Assembly: GCA_023391835.1 (NCBI GenBank)
Contig: JAEWAE010000005.1
Coordinates: 44,771 to 108,770 of the forward strand
Direction: 5' to 3'
Source of the DNA: Bacillota bacterium
GTDB lineage: Bacteria > Bacillota > Clostridia > Oscillospirales > Ethanoligenentaceae
Length of the DNA: 64,000 bases
Below are positions 17,673-26,458 of this stretch, piece by piece; within the stretch, counting starts at the first letter, position 1, and every line of letters begins with the position of its first letter. Position numbers and translations under genes: made by a program. The notes beneath the pieces are model-generated. The model searched no databases. It had not been told where the DNA came from and saw only the letters and a list, made by a program, of their open reading frames with translations.

Positions 17673-17699
17673 TAAAGAATCGCCCCGCGTAGCCGATAC
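17673..17699 (+). promoter_or_regulatory. Sigma-28 promoter for fliD operon
   Basis: TAAA at 17673-17676, 15 bases, then GCCGATAC at 17692-17699. It is a near-consensus match 48 bp before fliD. The remaining 130 bp back to the flagellin terminator shows no gene. Confidence 0.9.
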
Positions 17700-17747
17700 T
17701 GAATACGGATGCAAAACCACGGGAAAACCGGGAAAGGGGCGGCGGGC

Positions 17748-19700
17748 ATGTCCACCACCACGAGTTCAACTTCTTCCACCTCGTCGACTTCCAGCACCAG
17801 CGGTGAGTATTCCAACGGCCGCTACTGGGGGCTTGCCTCCGGGCTGGATGTCGACACCATCGTCACCGGCCTGGTCGCCGACAAACAGACTCAGATCGAC
17901 AAGGCCAACCAGCAGAAGCAGACGCTGGAATGGCAGCAGACGGCTTATCAGACGCTCATCAGTGCGTTCAACGCCTTCCAGAGCGCCTATCTGAGCACCA
18001 CCGGCTCGTCGAGCATTTTGGGCGACAGCACCTATGCGGTCTATCAGGCCGTCAGCGGCAATTCCGCCATTTCGGTGCAGACCAGCGGTCAGACCACCGG
18101 GTCATCACACACCATTTCCGTGACCCAGAGCGCCATGGCGGGCTCCATCGCCGGCAAAGCGCTGAGCACGCCTATCACGGGCACGATTATCGGCAGTGGC
18201 AGCACCTGGGGCAGCAATCTGGCGGGCACCAGTTTCACGGTCAATGTGGACGGTGTGAGCAAGACCATCTCCATCACCCAGCAGGATATCGACGACAACG
18301 GTTCGAGCGCGGCTTCGGTCGCCTCCATGATACAGAATAAGATCAACACCGCTCTGGGCATCGACAAAGTCAGCGTCACGGCGTCGGCTGACGGCAGCTT
18401 CACCATGGATTCCGCCGCCGCGTATACATCCTCTATCAGTCTGACGGCGGGCACGTCGTCCGATTCCCTCGTGGCGCTGGGGCTGTCGACCGGCGCGAGC
18501 AACCGCCTGAGCCTTGGCAGCACGCTGCAGTCGGCGTTCGGCTACTCGGGCGGCACAATCACGGTCAACGGCGTGCAGGTGATGCTCGACGGCAGCGACA
18601 CCGTCTCCCAGGCTTTCAGCAAAATCAATACCTCCGGCGCAGGGGTCAAAGTCAGCTATTCGTCGGTGACCAATTCCATCACGATGGCCGCCACCACGAC
18701 CGGTGCTTCCACGACCATTTCCACCGGCACCGACAGCGGCAGCACTTTGTTTTTCAACGCGCTTTTCGGCGGTAGCGGCACGGCGACGAGTGGGCAGGAT
18801 GCCATTTTCACCCTTGACGGGGTTTCTATGACCCGCAGCACCAACAGCTTCACCATCGGCGGGCTCAATTACACCATCAACGCTTCGGTCAGCAAAGGCG
18901 ATTCCTCCACTTATCAGTCGGCCAATATCACCCTCACGCAGGATGTCAGCTCCGCCGTCAAAGGCATCACGGATTTTGTCAATGCCTATAATTCGCTGCT
19001 TGCCACGGTCAACGCCCAGCTCAGTCAGAAGCCGGATTCCAACTACCAGCCGCTGACCGACACTCAGAAGTCGAGCATGAGCGACGACGACATCACCAAG
19101 TGGAATGAAAAGGCCCAGGAAGGGCTGCTGTATAACGATTCCACCTTGAGCGGTATCCTCACGACCATGCGGAATATGATGTACCAGCCGGTGACCACTT
19201 CCGACGGCAGCACGTTGGCGCTTTACCAGATCGGCATCACCACCACCGATAAGTATGCGGACGGCGGCAAGCTCCAGATCGACACGACCAAGCTCACTCA
19301 GGCCCTGCAGAATAATCCTTCCGGTGTACGGGATCTGTTTGTGAAGCAGTCCTCCACCTATTATCATCTGGATATGGCCGGGCAGGATCAGCGCAAGACC
19401 GAAGAGGGCTTGGCCTATCGCCTGCAGGATGCAATCAACGACGCCACCTCGACGGGGGTTTACCCTTATGTCGGCTCCCTTGTGAAAATTGCGGGGACGA
19501 CGAATGATACCTCCACCGATTACACCATCAATAAACAGCTCAAGGCTATCGACGACCAGGTCACCGAGTATAAACAGGAACTGACCGACAAAAAGAACCG
19601 GCTTTACAGCCAGTTCACCACGCTGGAAACGTTCATGTCCCAAATGAATTCCCAGAGCTCTCTAATCACATCTTTCCTGAATTCGGGGAGTGGTTCATAA
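17748..19700 (+). CDS. fliD: Flagellar filament cap protein FliD (HAP2)
   Basis: FliD caps the filament tip and folds incoming flagellin. The 650 residues begin with a Ser/Thr stretch, then the family start YWGLASGLDVDTIVTGLVADKQTQ, and end with a coiled coil (LTDKKNRLYSQFTTLETFMSQM). The central part is rich in Ser/Thr/Gly. ATG 17748 follows AAAGGGG at 8 bases; an earlier in-frame ATG at 17709 lacks such a site. Its stop overlaps the fliS start by one base. Confidence 0.95.
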   Translation: MSTTTSSTSSTSSTSSTSGEYSNGRYWGLASGLDVDTIVTGLVADKQTQIDKANQQKQTLEWQQTAYQTLISAFNAFQSAYLSTTGSSSILGDSTYAVYQAVSGNSAISVQTSGQTTGSSHTISVTQSAMAGSIAGKALSTPITGTIIGSGSTWGSNLAGTSFTVNVDGVSKTISITQQDIDDNGSSAASVASMIQNKINTALGIDKVSVTASADGSFTMDSAAAYTSSISLTAGTSSDSLVALGLSTGASNRLSLGSTLQSAFGYSGGTITVNGVQVMLDGSDTVSQAFSKINTSGAGVKVSYSSVTNSITMAATTTGASTTISTGTDSGSTLFFNALFGGSGTATSGQDAIFTLDGVSMTRSTNSFTIGGLNYTINASVSKGDSSTYQSANITLTQDVSSAVKGITDFVNAYNSLLATVNAQLSQKPDSNYQPLTDTQKSSMSDDDITKWNEKAQEGLLYNDSTLSGILTTMRNMMYQPVTTSDGSTLALYQIGITTTDKYADGGKLQIDTTKLTQALQNNPSGVRDLFVKQSSTYYHLDMAGQDQRKTEEGLAYRLQDAINDATSTGVYPYVGSLVKIAGTTNDTSTDYTINKQLKAIDDQVTEYKQELTDKKNRLYSQFTTLETFMSQMNSQSSLITSFLNSGSGS

Positions 19701-20095
19701 TGGTCAATCCTTATAGTGCCTACCGCCGGCAGGATCTGGCGACCACCGGCAAAAATGAGCTGGTCGCGAAGCTCTATGAATCGGCGGCACTGAGCCTGCG
19801 CCGGGCGAAACAGCATATCGGCGAGGGGCGGCTGGATAAGGCCAGCGCCCAGATGATCCACGCACAGAATATTATGATTGCGCTCAACGATTCGCTGGAT
19901 ATGAACTATTCTATTTCCGGCCAGCTGCGCACCGTATACAGCTATACGTTCCGCCGCATTCAGGAGGCGAATATCCATAAGGATACGGCCATCCTGGATG
20001 AAACGGCGGAGCTTTTGACCGGGATGCGCGACACATGGGAAAAGGCTGTGCACCTGAGCCGCATGACCCAGGGTACGGCCGGGGGTGCCGCATGA
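19700..20095 (+). CDS. fliS: Flagellin chaperone FliS
   Basis: FliS binds the flagellin C-terminus and prevents early polymerisation. The 131 residues are all-helical with the family start (NPYSAYRRQDLATTGKNELVAKLYE) and the ALNDSLDMNYSISGQLRTVYSY block. It is coupled to fliD by a TAATG overlap and to the next gene by ATGA. Confidence 0.95.
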   Translation: MVNPYSAYRRQDLATTGKNELVAKLYESAALSLRRAKQHIGEGRLDKASAQMIHAQNIMIALNDSLDMNYSISGQLRTVYSYTFRRIQEANIHKDTAILDETAELLTGMRDTWEKAVHLSRMTQGTAGGAA

Positions 20096-20484
20096 GCGCC
20101 GTCAAAGCGGGAAAGGAAGCGGGTACGGTGGCAGAAGAGACGCCGGAGCTTTGCCGCAGTCTGATCGACCACACCCGGCGTATGCTGGACTCGGCCGGCG
20201 GTGGCGATATCGACTCCTTCGGCGAAGCCCTCGCCGGGCGGCAGAAGGTACTCGACTCGATGAGCGCGCTGCGGGCCGCCCGTCCGGATGCGTTCGCCGG
20301 CTGCGGGCCGCTTCTGCGTGAAGCGGCCGCGCTGGATGCCCGGGCCACCCGGGCCTTTTCGGCAATGCTCGTGCAAAAACGGGAGGAGCTGCGCCGGGCC
20401 AACCGTTCTTTCGGACCGCTGATGCGGTATGCCGACAGCCGGTTCGGCCTCGCCGCCGGCATGATACTCGACCGGGTGGAATGA
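20092..20484 (+). CDS. FliT-like/FlgN-like flagellar chaperone candidate
   Basis: An all-helical 130-residue protein starting at the ATGA overlap with fliS. Heptad-rich segments (LCRSLIDHTRRMLDSA, LVQKREELRRANRSF) fit the FliT/FlgN chaperone shape, and the position after fliS is where fliT is found. Sequence identity to a named family is not obvious. The role (chaperone for FliD or another late substrate) is inferred from synteny. Confidence 0.6.
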   Translation: MSAVKAGKEAGTVAEETPELCRSLIDHTRRMLDSAGGGDIDSFGEALAGRQKVLDSMSALRAARPDAFAGCGPLLREAAALDARATRAFSAMLVQKREELRRANRSFGPLMRYADSRFGLAAGMILDRVE

Positions 20485-20548
20485 TCCCCCGACGCCGCGC
20501 TCGTCCGGTCGGTCCGGAACCATTCGATCCATTGGGGGAATCAAACGG

Positions 20549-21334
20549 ATGAACATATTTTTACTGCTCGGCATGCTGATCGGTTTCGGCGGCATCGTGG
20601 GCGGATTTATGGCTGAGGGCGGCACGGCGGCCGCCATTATGAAACTGCCGGCACTGATGATCGTGCTGGGCGGCACCGTCGGCATCGCGTTCATCGCATG
20701 CCCCATCGGCAGCATTCGGCTCATTCCGCGGGCGCTGAAGACGATCCTTTTTCACCGCAAGCATAAATACCCGGAGCTGGTGGATATGCTTTGCGATATC
20801 GCCAAAAAGGCGCGCAAAGACGGGCTGCTGTCGCTGGAAAGCGAGGCCAATCACGCCACAAATCCCTTTATCCGCATGGGGCTGGGGTATATTGCCGACG
20901 GCGTCGACCCGGATTTTCTGAAAAAAGTGCTCACTAATGAGATAGAGGCAGAGACCCGCAAGCTTTCCGACGCGGGGCGTGTTTTCGACAGCATGGGCGG
21001 CACCTCCCCGACCATGGGTGTGCTCGGCACAGTGATGAGCATGACCACGGTGCTCGGGCACATGGGCAGCGACACTTCCAAAATCGGCATCGAGATCGCG
21101 GGCGCCTTCGTTGCCACCCTTTATGGCATCGGCATCGCAAACTTGGTGTGGCTGCCGCTGGGCAGCCATATCCGGCTGACGGCGGAGGCTGAGGAAAATT
21201 ATCTCAACGTCATACTGGAAGGGCTGCTCGCCATTCAGGCCGGCGAACCCTCCTCCCGCCTGCGGGACAGACTGTATGCCCGCATCGGCAACACCGGCAA
21301 GGGCAAAGCCCGGACGGAGGAGCCCCAGGCCTGA
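20549..21334 (+). CDS. motA: Flagellar motor stator protein MotA
   Basis: MotA is the ring subunit of the ion-driven stator. The 261 residues have four membrane helices: two near the N-terminus (FLLLGMLIGFGGIVGGFMAE, IMKLPALMIVLGGTVGIAFI) and two later with the conserved PTMGVLGTVMSMTTVLG and AGAFVATLYGIGIANLVWLP. The large cytosolic loop (about 55-150) carries the charged helices that contact FliG. It sits at the end of the late cluster, whereas in many Clostridia motAB lie beside flbD. Confidence 0.95.
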   Translation: MNIFLLLGMLIGFGGIVGGFMAEGGTAAAIMKLPALMIVLGGTVGIAFIACPIGSIRLIPRALKTILFHRKHKYPELVDMLCDIAKKARKDGLLSLESEANHATNPFIRMGLGYIADGVDPDFLKKVLTNEIEAETRKLSDAGRVFDSMGGTSPTMGVLGTVMSMTTVLGHMGSDTSKIGIEIAGAFVATLYGIGIANLVWLPLGSHIRLTAEAEENYLNVILEGLLAIQAGEPSSRLRDRLYARIGNTGKGKARTEEPQA

Positions 21335-21372
21335 ATCCCGCGCCCGGCGCGGAATCAATAGGGAGAAGACCC

Positions 21373-22311
21373 ATGAAAAAACCACCGGAAAAAGATAACA
21401 GTGAACGGTATCTGCTGACCTACGCGGATCTGATGAATCTGCTGCTGATTCTTTTCATCGTGCTTTACAGCATGAGCAAGACCGATGTGCAGAAAGCCAC
21501 TCAGGTCGCCAATGCCATCCGCGGCGGCTTCAATGCGGCCGCTCTGACGACGAGCTCGAGCTCCGGCACTGCCTCATCGGCGCAGGGCGGGGGCGGTACG
21601 ACCTCTTCGGGCTCCGACTATTCGGGCTTTTATGATAAGCTTATCGCTCTCATCAATCAGGCAGGTCTTTCCAATCAGGTGACGGTGGTGTCTGACAGTT
21701 CCGACGTGGTCATCACGCTGAAAGACTCGGCCCTCTATGCCTCCGGCAGCGCCACCATGAACCCGGAGGCGGTCAACCTGATGACCTCCATCGCCGGGCT
21801 GCTCAAACAGGTGGATTACGCCATGATCATGATCGAGGGCTACACCGATACCGACCCCATCCACACCAGCCAGTTTCAAGATAACCTCGATCTGAGCACC
21901 GCCCGGGCGAGCAACGTGTTCCGGCTGCTCAGCTCCTGCGGCGTCCCGGCGGATAAAATGACCTCCACCGGCTATGGGGAATGGCATCCGGTCGCACCCA
22001 ACGACACCGTCTCCAACAAGGCCCTCAACCGTCGGGTGGTGCTGACTATTTTCAAAAACGCTCATAACCTGACGCCCACTCAGATCATCGCGGCCAAGGA
22101 ACTGCTTGGCCTGGATTCCAGCCTTTCCAGTCAGGCGGCTCTGCAGAGCGCCGCGTCCGGTTCATCCACGGCGGGTTCTTCCGCAGTGGCATCGGCGTCT
22201 TCCGCCGCTTCGTCCGGGAGCAAAAATTCTTCCGCTAAGTCGTCTGGGGGCAAGAGCTCCTCTGCTTCAAGCAGCAAGAAGTCTTCGGCGGCCGACTCGG
22301 TACCCAAATAG
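21373..22311 (+). CDS. motB: Flagellar motor stator protein MotB
   Basis: MotB anchors the stator to peptidoglycan. The 312 residues have one membrane helix with the ion-binding Asp at residue 19 (LLTYADLMNLLLILFIVLYS). A Ser/Gly linker comes next, then an OmpA-like domain (about 115-235; IEGYTDTDPIH, STARASNVFRLL, NRRVVLTIF). The last 60 residues are almost only Ser, Ala and Lys, a tail not typical for MotB; it probably lies outside the membrane. The motAB unit has no own promoter that I can see, so read-through from fliD is likely. Confidence 0.94.
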   Translation: MKKPPEKDNSERYLLTYADLMNLLLILFIVLYSMSKTDVQKATQVANAIRGGFNAAALTTSSSSGTASSAQGGGGTTSSGSDYSGFYDKLIALINQAGLSNQVTVVSDSSDVVITLKDSALYASGSATMNPEAVNLMTSIAGLLKQVDYAMIMIEGYTDTDPIHTSQFQDNLDLSTARASNVFRLLSSCGVPADKMTSTGYGEWHPVAPNDTVSNKALNRRVVLTIFKNAHNLTPTQIIAAKELLGLDSSLSSQAALQSAASGSSTAGSSAVASASSAASSGSKNSSAKSSGGKSSSASSSKKSSAADSVPK

Positions 22312-22320
22312 CGCCGACGC

Positions 22321-22353
22321 AAAAAGCGCACGGTCAACGGCCGTGCGCTTTTT
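22321..22353 (+). terminator. Intrinsic terminator after motB
   Basis: AAAAAGCGCACGG (22321-22333) pairs perfectly with CCGTGCGCTTTTT (22341-22353). It should work in both directions and closes the flagellar cluster. Confidence 0.93.
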
Positions 22354-22415
22354 GCTGTGCAGCCCATCCCGGCGTTTCGCTTGGAGCAATCCGCACATGA
22401 AGTTTCGCGCCCGGC

Positions 22416-22444
22416 TTGACTTTGCCCCAGTGGATTGTTACACT
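22416..22444 (+). promoter_or_regulatory. Sigma-A-type promoter upstream of glyS
   Basis: TTGACT (22416-22421), 17 bases, TACACT (22439-22444). The 245 bp between the motB terminator and glyS hold this promoter and a GTGCCGCGG-CCGCGGCAC palindrome at 22574-22591 just before the ribosome site. I see no T-box core in this leader. Confidence 0.6.
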
Positions 22445-22607
22445 TATATTTACAGCAATTTCAAAAAGGAATGGCAGAAATTATCTCGGGTCCGACGGTT
22501 TCCGACAGCGGGATTCGATAGCGGTTTTTGCGGCCTTTCCCGAAATGGCTGGAGCTTAAATCGGCAAAATCCCGTGCCGCGGCCGCGGCACCGAAGGAGT
22601 GTCAACT

Positions 22608-23984
22608 TTGGAAAACAGCGCGAAAACGATGGAAAAAATCGTGGCCCTGTGCAAAAACCGTGGATTTGTCTACCCCGGTTCGGAAATATACGGCGGTCTC
22701 GCCAACGCATGGGATTACGGCCCGTTGGGCGTGGAATTCAAGCGCAACGTGAAAAACGCCTGGTGGAAAAAATTCGTGCAGGAGTCCGACACCAATGTGG
22801 GCCTCGACAGTGCCATCCTGATGAATCCACAGGTCTGGGTGGCGTCGGGCCATGTGGGCGGCTTCGCCGACCCGCTGATGGATTGCCGCGACTGCAAGAC
22901 CCGCCATCGGGCGGACAAGCTCATCGAAGACGCCACCGGCGTGGTGGCCGATGGGTGGACTTTTGAGCAGATGCAGGATTATATCAAGGAAAAGGGCATC
23001 AAGTGCCCGGTCTGCGGCTCCCAGAATTTCACCGATATTCGCAGCTTCAACCTGATGTTCCGCACCTATCAGGGCGTCACGGAGGATACGAAATCCCAGC
23101 TTTACCTGCGGCCGGAGACAGCTCAGGGCATTTTCGTTAATTTCGCCAACATCGCCCGTACCACCCGGCGGCGCATTCCCTTCGGCGTCGGGCAGATCGG
23201 CAAGTCCTTCCGCAACGAAATCACCCCCGGCAACTTTATTTTCCGCATCCGGGAATTTGAACAGATGGAGCTCGAATTTTTCTGCAAACCCGGCACCGAT
23301 CTCGAGTGGTTCCGCTTCTGGAAAGATACCTGCCACGGCTGGCTGCAGAGTCTGGGACTGAAGGACGGGAACCTGCGTCTGCGTGACCATGAGCAGCAGG
23401 AGCTTTCGTTCTATTCCAAGGCTACCACCGATATCGAGTATCTCTTCCCCTTCGGCTGGGGCGAGCTGTGGGGCATTGCGGACCGTACCGATTACGACCT
23501 GACCAATCACATAAAACAAAGCGGCAAATCGCTGGATTATTTCGACCCGCAGACCAATGAGCGGTATGTGCCCTATGTGATCGAGCCTTCCCTGGGTGCG
23601 GACCGTGTGGCGCTGGCCTTCCTGGTGGATGCCTACGACGAGGAGCAGGTGTCGGAAAAAGACACCCGCACCGTGCTGCGGCTGCATCCGGCGCTGGCCC
23701 CCTACAAGGCCGCGGTGCTGCCTCTTTCCAAAAAGCTCAGCGAAAAGGCGCAGGAAGTGTACAAGCAGCTCAACGCGCAGTTCCTGGTCGATTTCGACGA
23801 CACCGGCTCCATCGGCAAACGCTATCGGCGCGAAGACGAGATCGGCACGCCGCTTTGCTTCACCTATGATTTTGACTCGGAAAAAGACGGCTGCGTGACC
23901 GTCCGCGACCGCGACACCATGCAGCAGGAGCGCATTCCCATCGGCGAGGCGGCTGCCCGCATCGCCAAACGCCTGGTTTTCTGA
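22608..23984 (+). CDS. glyS: Glycyl-tRNA synthetase, alpha2 type
   Basis: Class II synthetase that charges tRNA-Gly in the cytosol. The 458 residues show motif 1-type sequence (VYPGSEIYGGLANAWDYGPLG), motif 2 (IGKSFRNEI-TPGNFIFRIREFEQMELEFF) and motif 3 (EPSLGADRVALAFL). A Cys pair (CPVCG, with CRDC upstream) suggests the insertion zinc site. The start is TTG 22608, 8 bases after GGAG; GTG 22599 overlaps the ribosome site and was not used. It is the single-chain alpha2 type found in many Firmicutes, not the alpha2beta2 type. Confidence 0.96.
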   Translation: MENSAKTMEKIVALCKNRGFVYPGSEIYGGLANAWDYGPLGVEFKRNVKNAWWKKFVQESDTNVGLDSAILMNPQVWVASGHVGGFADPLMDCRDCKTRHRADKLIEDATGVVADGWTFEQMQDYIKEKGIKCPVCGSQNFTDIRSFNLMFRTYQGVTEDTKSQLYLRPETAQGIFVNFANIARTTRRRIPFGVGQIGKSFRNEITPGNFIFRIREFEQMELEFFCKPGTDLEWFRFWKDTCHGWLQSLGLKDGNLRLRDHEQQELSFYSKATTDIEYLFPFGWGELWGIADRTDYDLTNHIKQSGKSLDYFDPQTNERYVPYVIEPSLGADRVALAFLVDAYDEEQVSEKDTRTVLRLHPALAPYKAAVLPLSKKLSEKAQEVYKQLNAQFLVDFDDTGSIGKRYRREDEIGTPLCFTYDFDSEKDGCVTVRDRDTMQQERIPIGEAAARIAKRLVF

Positions 23985-24008
23985 TTATAGCCGTTTATCT
24001 GCACGGCC

Positions 24009-24052
24009 AAGGGCCCGGGAAAAGATCCTTCGATCTTTCCCCGGGCCCTTTT
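24009..24052 (+). terminator. Intrinsic terminator of glyS
   Basis: A 19-bp stem with one mismatch: AAGGGCCCGGG... (24009-24027) pairs with ...CCCGGGCCCTT (24032-24050) around a CTTC loop, then T residues. Confidence 0.93.
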
Positions 24053-24129
24053 GTCATGCGGATTGGCTCCCGTTTCGGCCCGGACGCTGAATTCACAATT
24101 TTTTTATAGAAATCTAATACGCCTCTAAT

Positions 24130-24153
24130 ATGTGAATTTTATCATTTTCACAT
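24130..24153. promoter_or_regulatory. Inverted repeat, possible operator upstream of apbE
   Basis: ATGTGAA, 10 bases, TTCACAT: a perfect 7-bp inverted repeat lying just before the ribosome site of the ApbE gene. A weak promoter-like TTTATA-N17-TAATAT precedes it. It could be an operator or a small hairpin blocking translation. Confidence 0.4.
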
Positions 24154-24164
24154 GAGGTGATGAC

Positions 24165-25142
24165 ATGCACATCGAAACCGCTGCCGGGCAAAGCGGCATC
24201 CGCCGTGATTTTTCAGGGCTCGGAACAATGAATCACATTCAAATATTTAATTGCTTTAAAAATCAATTGCTTGATAAGGCCGTGAGACGCGTTTCCGAAA
24301 TCGACGGCAAAATGTCCGCCTTCGATCCGGGAAGTGAGATATTCCGCTTGAATCAGGCGGCGGGCCGGAAACCGGTGGCCGTCAGCGAGGAAGCATTTCT
24401 CCTTTTGAAACGGGCAAAAGAATTCGCCGAACTTTCGGGAGGGGCTTTTGATATGACGATCCGTCCCCTCGTGGCATTGTGGGGGATTGGCAGGAAATCG
24501 GATTTCATCCCCCAACAACCGGAAATTGAAAACGCCCGGAAGCTTGTGAATCATAACGATCTTATCCTGGATGAGTCAAAGTGCACGGCTTATCTGAAAA
24601 AAACCGGGCAGGCCGTCGACCTTGGCGGCATCGCAAAAGGATATGCCGCCGACGAAGTCAAATGCCTGTTGACAGAGGGCGGTGTGCCAAGCGCATTGAT
24701 CGACCTCGGCGGCAACATCGTGGCCGTCGGTTCCCGGCCGGACGGCGAGCCGTGGCAAGTCGGCATACAAAATCCGGCCTCGGTGAGAGGGGAATACATT
24801 GGTACGCTTGCCGTGACGGATAAAACCGTCGTCACTTCCGGGAGCAACGAGCAATTCTTTGTCAAAGCCGGCAGCCGGTATCACCATATTCTCGACCCGC
24901 GCACAGGAAGGCCCGCCCAAAGCGGCTTGCTGAGTGTGACAGTGGTCGGCATAAGCTCTGTGGCAGCCGACGCGCTGACGACCGCGGCCTTTGTGCTCGG
25001 CATGGAAAAAGGCGCAAAATTCCTGAAAGCGCGGGGCGTGGAAGCTGTTTTCACAACGGAAAATTATCGGATTTACCTGACTGAGGGATTGATCGGTCAG
25101 TTCACCGTCAATACGGGGCATCGTTCCGGGGGGGCAAATTGA
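24165..25142 (+). CDS. apbE: FAD:protein FMN transferase (ApbE family)
   Basis: ApbE attaches FMN from FAD to a Ser/Thr of flavin-binding domains. The 325 residues show the family blocks FDMTIRPLVALWGIG, VDLGGIAKGYAADEV, ALIDLGGNIVAVG, HHILDPRTGRPA and the late SVAADALTTAAFVLGME with the metal-binding Asp. No signal peptide or lipobox is visible, although many ApbE proteins are exported; the mature N-terminus would be cytosolic unless a non-classical route is used. GAGGTGAT precedes ATG. The stop overlaps the next gene, which carries the likely acceptor Thr. Confidence 0.93.
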   Translation: MHIETAAGQSGIRRDFSGLGTMNHIQIFNCFKNQLLDKAVRRVSEIDGKMSAFDPGSEIFRLNQAAGRKPVAVSEEAFLLLKRAKEFAELSGGAFDMTIRPLVALWGIGRKSDFIPQQPEIENARKLVNHNDLILDESKCTAYLKKTGQAVDLGGIAKGYAADEVKCLLTEGGVPSALIDLGGNIVAVGSRPDGEPWQVGIQNPASVRGEYIGTLAVTDKTVVTSGSNEQFFVKAGSRYHHILDPRTGRPAQSGLLSVTVVGISSVAADALTTAAFVLGMEKGAKFLKARGVEAVFTTENYRIYLTEGLIGQFTVNTGHRSGGAN

Positions 25143-26422
25143 AAATCGGAAAAATACAGGTCAAACCATTACGGCTGCTCCGTGCGGCATCACAGATTCT
25201 CTTTTTTATCTTCCTGCCGGGATTGTACGTCAGTGCATTCAGTGGAATCAAAGACATCTATCTCAGCATTTATTCGCACCATTTCATCATAACAGCCCTC
25301 CTGCCGCAAATCGTGGAGGCAATTGCGATCATCCCTGTCACCCTGTTGCTGGGGCGGTTTTTCTGCGGATGGATGTGTGCGTTCGGCACGATGGGCGATT
25401 TTATCTCCCTGCTTTCGCACAGGGTTTTCAAACGGAAATTCAGAATGAATGAGACGGCGGACCGAGTGCTCAAATACGTCAAATATATCTGGCTTGGTTT
25501 CCTGATCGTGGCGGTGTGGAGTTTCGGTTCCAAAGCGCTCCGCACGGCGAATCCGTGGGACGCTTTCGGCATGCTGCTGACGCCCGGCAGCGCTCCTGCC
25601 TTTTCGTATGTGCTCACGAATCTGGCCCCCGCCCTGGTCGTTTTACTGCTGATTATCGGCGCGTCATTTTTTGTGGATCGCTTCTTCTGCCGGTATCTCT
25701 GCCCGCTGGGCGCGTTTTTTTCCATTATTTCAAAACTGCGGATCACCAGTATTCAAAAGCCCTGCACCAAATGCGGAAGGTGCCGGGTCTGCACCAACAG
25801 CTGCCCGATGGGGATCCCCCTTTATCGGAAGGATGCCTTCAAGTCGGGAGACTGTATCAACTGTTTTGAATGTGTAGCCAACTGCCCGCGTAAAAACATC
25901 CGCTTTGCGGTTTCAGAAGAGGATGTCCGTCCCGCAATCGCCGGCGCGATGACTGTCGCGGTGATGGCAGGGATCTATTATGCGGGGTCGTTTGAGGCAA
26001 GCGTATTGACCGCAAACACGGCAGTCGCCTCAAGTCCGGCTGTAAGCCGCTCCTCCTCGCAGCCGTCCGCCAACTCGGGCGTGCCTGAGACGGCGGGGTC
26101 AGACGCAAGCCAGAGTTCCTCGTCTGCGCCATCCGCCGCCTCAAAATATAAGGACGGGACCTATCAGGGTTCCGGAGCGGGTTTCCGGGGCGGTACGACG
26201 ACGGTTTCCGTCACCGTCCAAAACGGTAAAATCACCGATATCAGGGTAGTGTCCACAGGCGACACGCCAAGATTCTTCGACCGCGCCTATTCGGATATGG
26301 TGCAGTCGATCATCGGCAGCCAAACGGCGAACGTGGATGCGGTGTCCGGCGCGACCTACAGCAGCAACGGAATCATGCAGGCCGTGGCGAGTGCATTGAG
26401 TAAGGCTTCAACCGGCCGTTGA
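25139..26422 (+). CDS. NapH/RnfB-like membrane 4Fe-4S protein with C-terminal FMN-binding domain
   Basis: A 427-residue membrane redox protein. About five membrane helices in the first 210 residues carry two NapH-type motifs (FFCGWMCAFGTMGD and FFCRYLCPLGAFFS). Two ferredoxin-like 4Fe-4S motifs follow (CTKCGRCRVCTNSCPMG and CINCFECVANCPRKN). A further helix leads to a Ser-rich linker and an extracytosolic FMN_bind domain. That domain contains DAVSGATYSS, the ApbE acceptor motif, with Thr406 as the predicted FMN site. The TTG start overlaps the apbE stop by 4 bp. Together they should form a flavin-based electron path across the membrane; the donor and final acceptor are unknown. Confidence 0.88.
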   Translation: MKIGKIQVKPLRLLRAASQILFFIFLPGLYVSAFSGIKDIYLSIYSHHFIITALLPQIVEAIAIIPVTLLLGRFFCGWMCAFGTMGDFISLLSHRVFKRKFRMNETADRVLKYVKYIWLGFLIVAVWSFGSKALRTANPWDAFGMLLTPGSAPAFSYVLTNLAPALVVLLLIIGASFFVDRFFCRYLCPLGAFFSIISKLRITSIQKPCTKCGRCRVCTNSCPMGIPLYRKDAFKSGDCINCFECVANCPRKNIRFAVSEEDVRPAIAGAMTVAVMAGIYYAGSFEASVLTANTAVASSPAVSRSSSQPSANSGVPETAGSDASQSSSSAPSAASKYKDGTYQGSGAGFRGGTTTVSVTVQNGKITDIRVVSTGDTPRFFDRAYSDMVQSIIGSQTANVDAVSGATYSSNGIMQAVASALSKASTGR

Positions 26423-26458
26423 GCGGCGGCACCGTTTCGCCGTTTTTCGGCCAGTCGT

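Noticed and set aside
22354..22607. T-box riboswitch upstream of glyS
   Set aside because: No T-box core sequence or typical terminator pair was found; only a promoter and a palindrome.
25857..26144. Minus-strand open frames within the NapH-like gene
   Set aside because: They are shadows of a high-GC coding region with no ribosome site.
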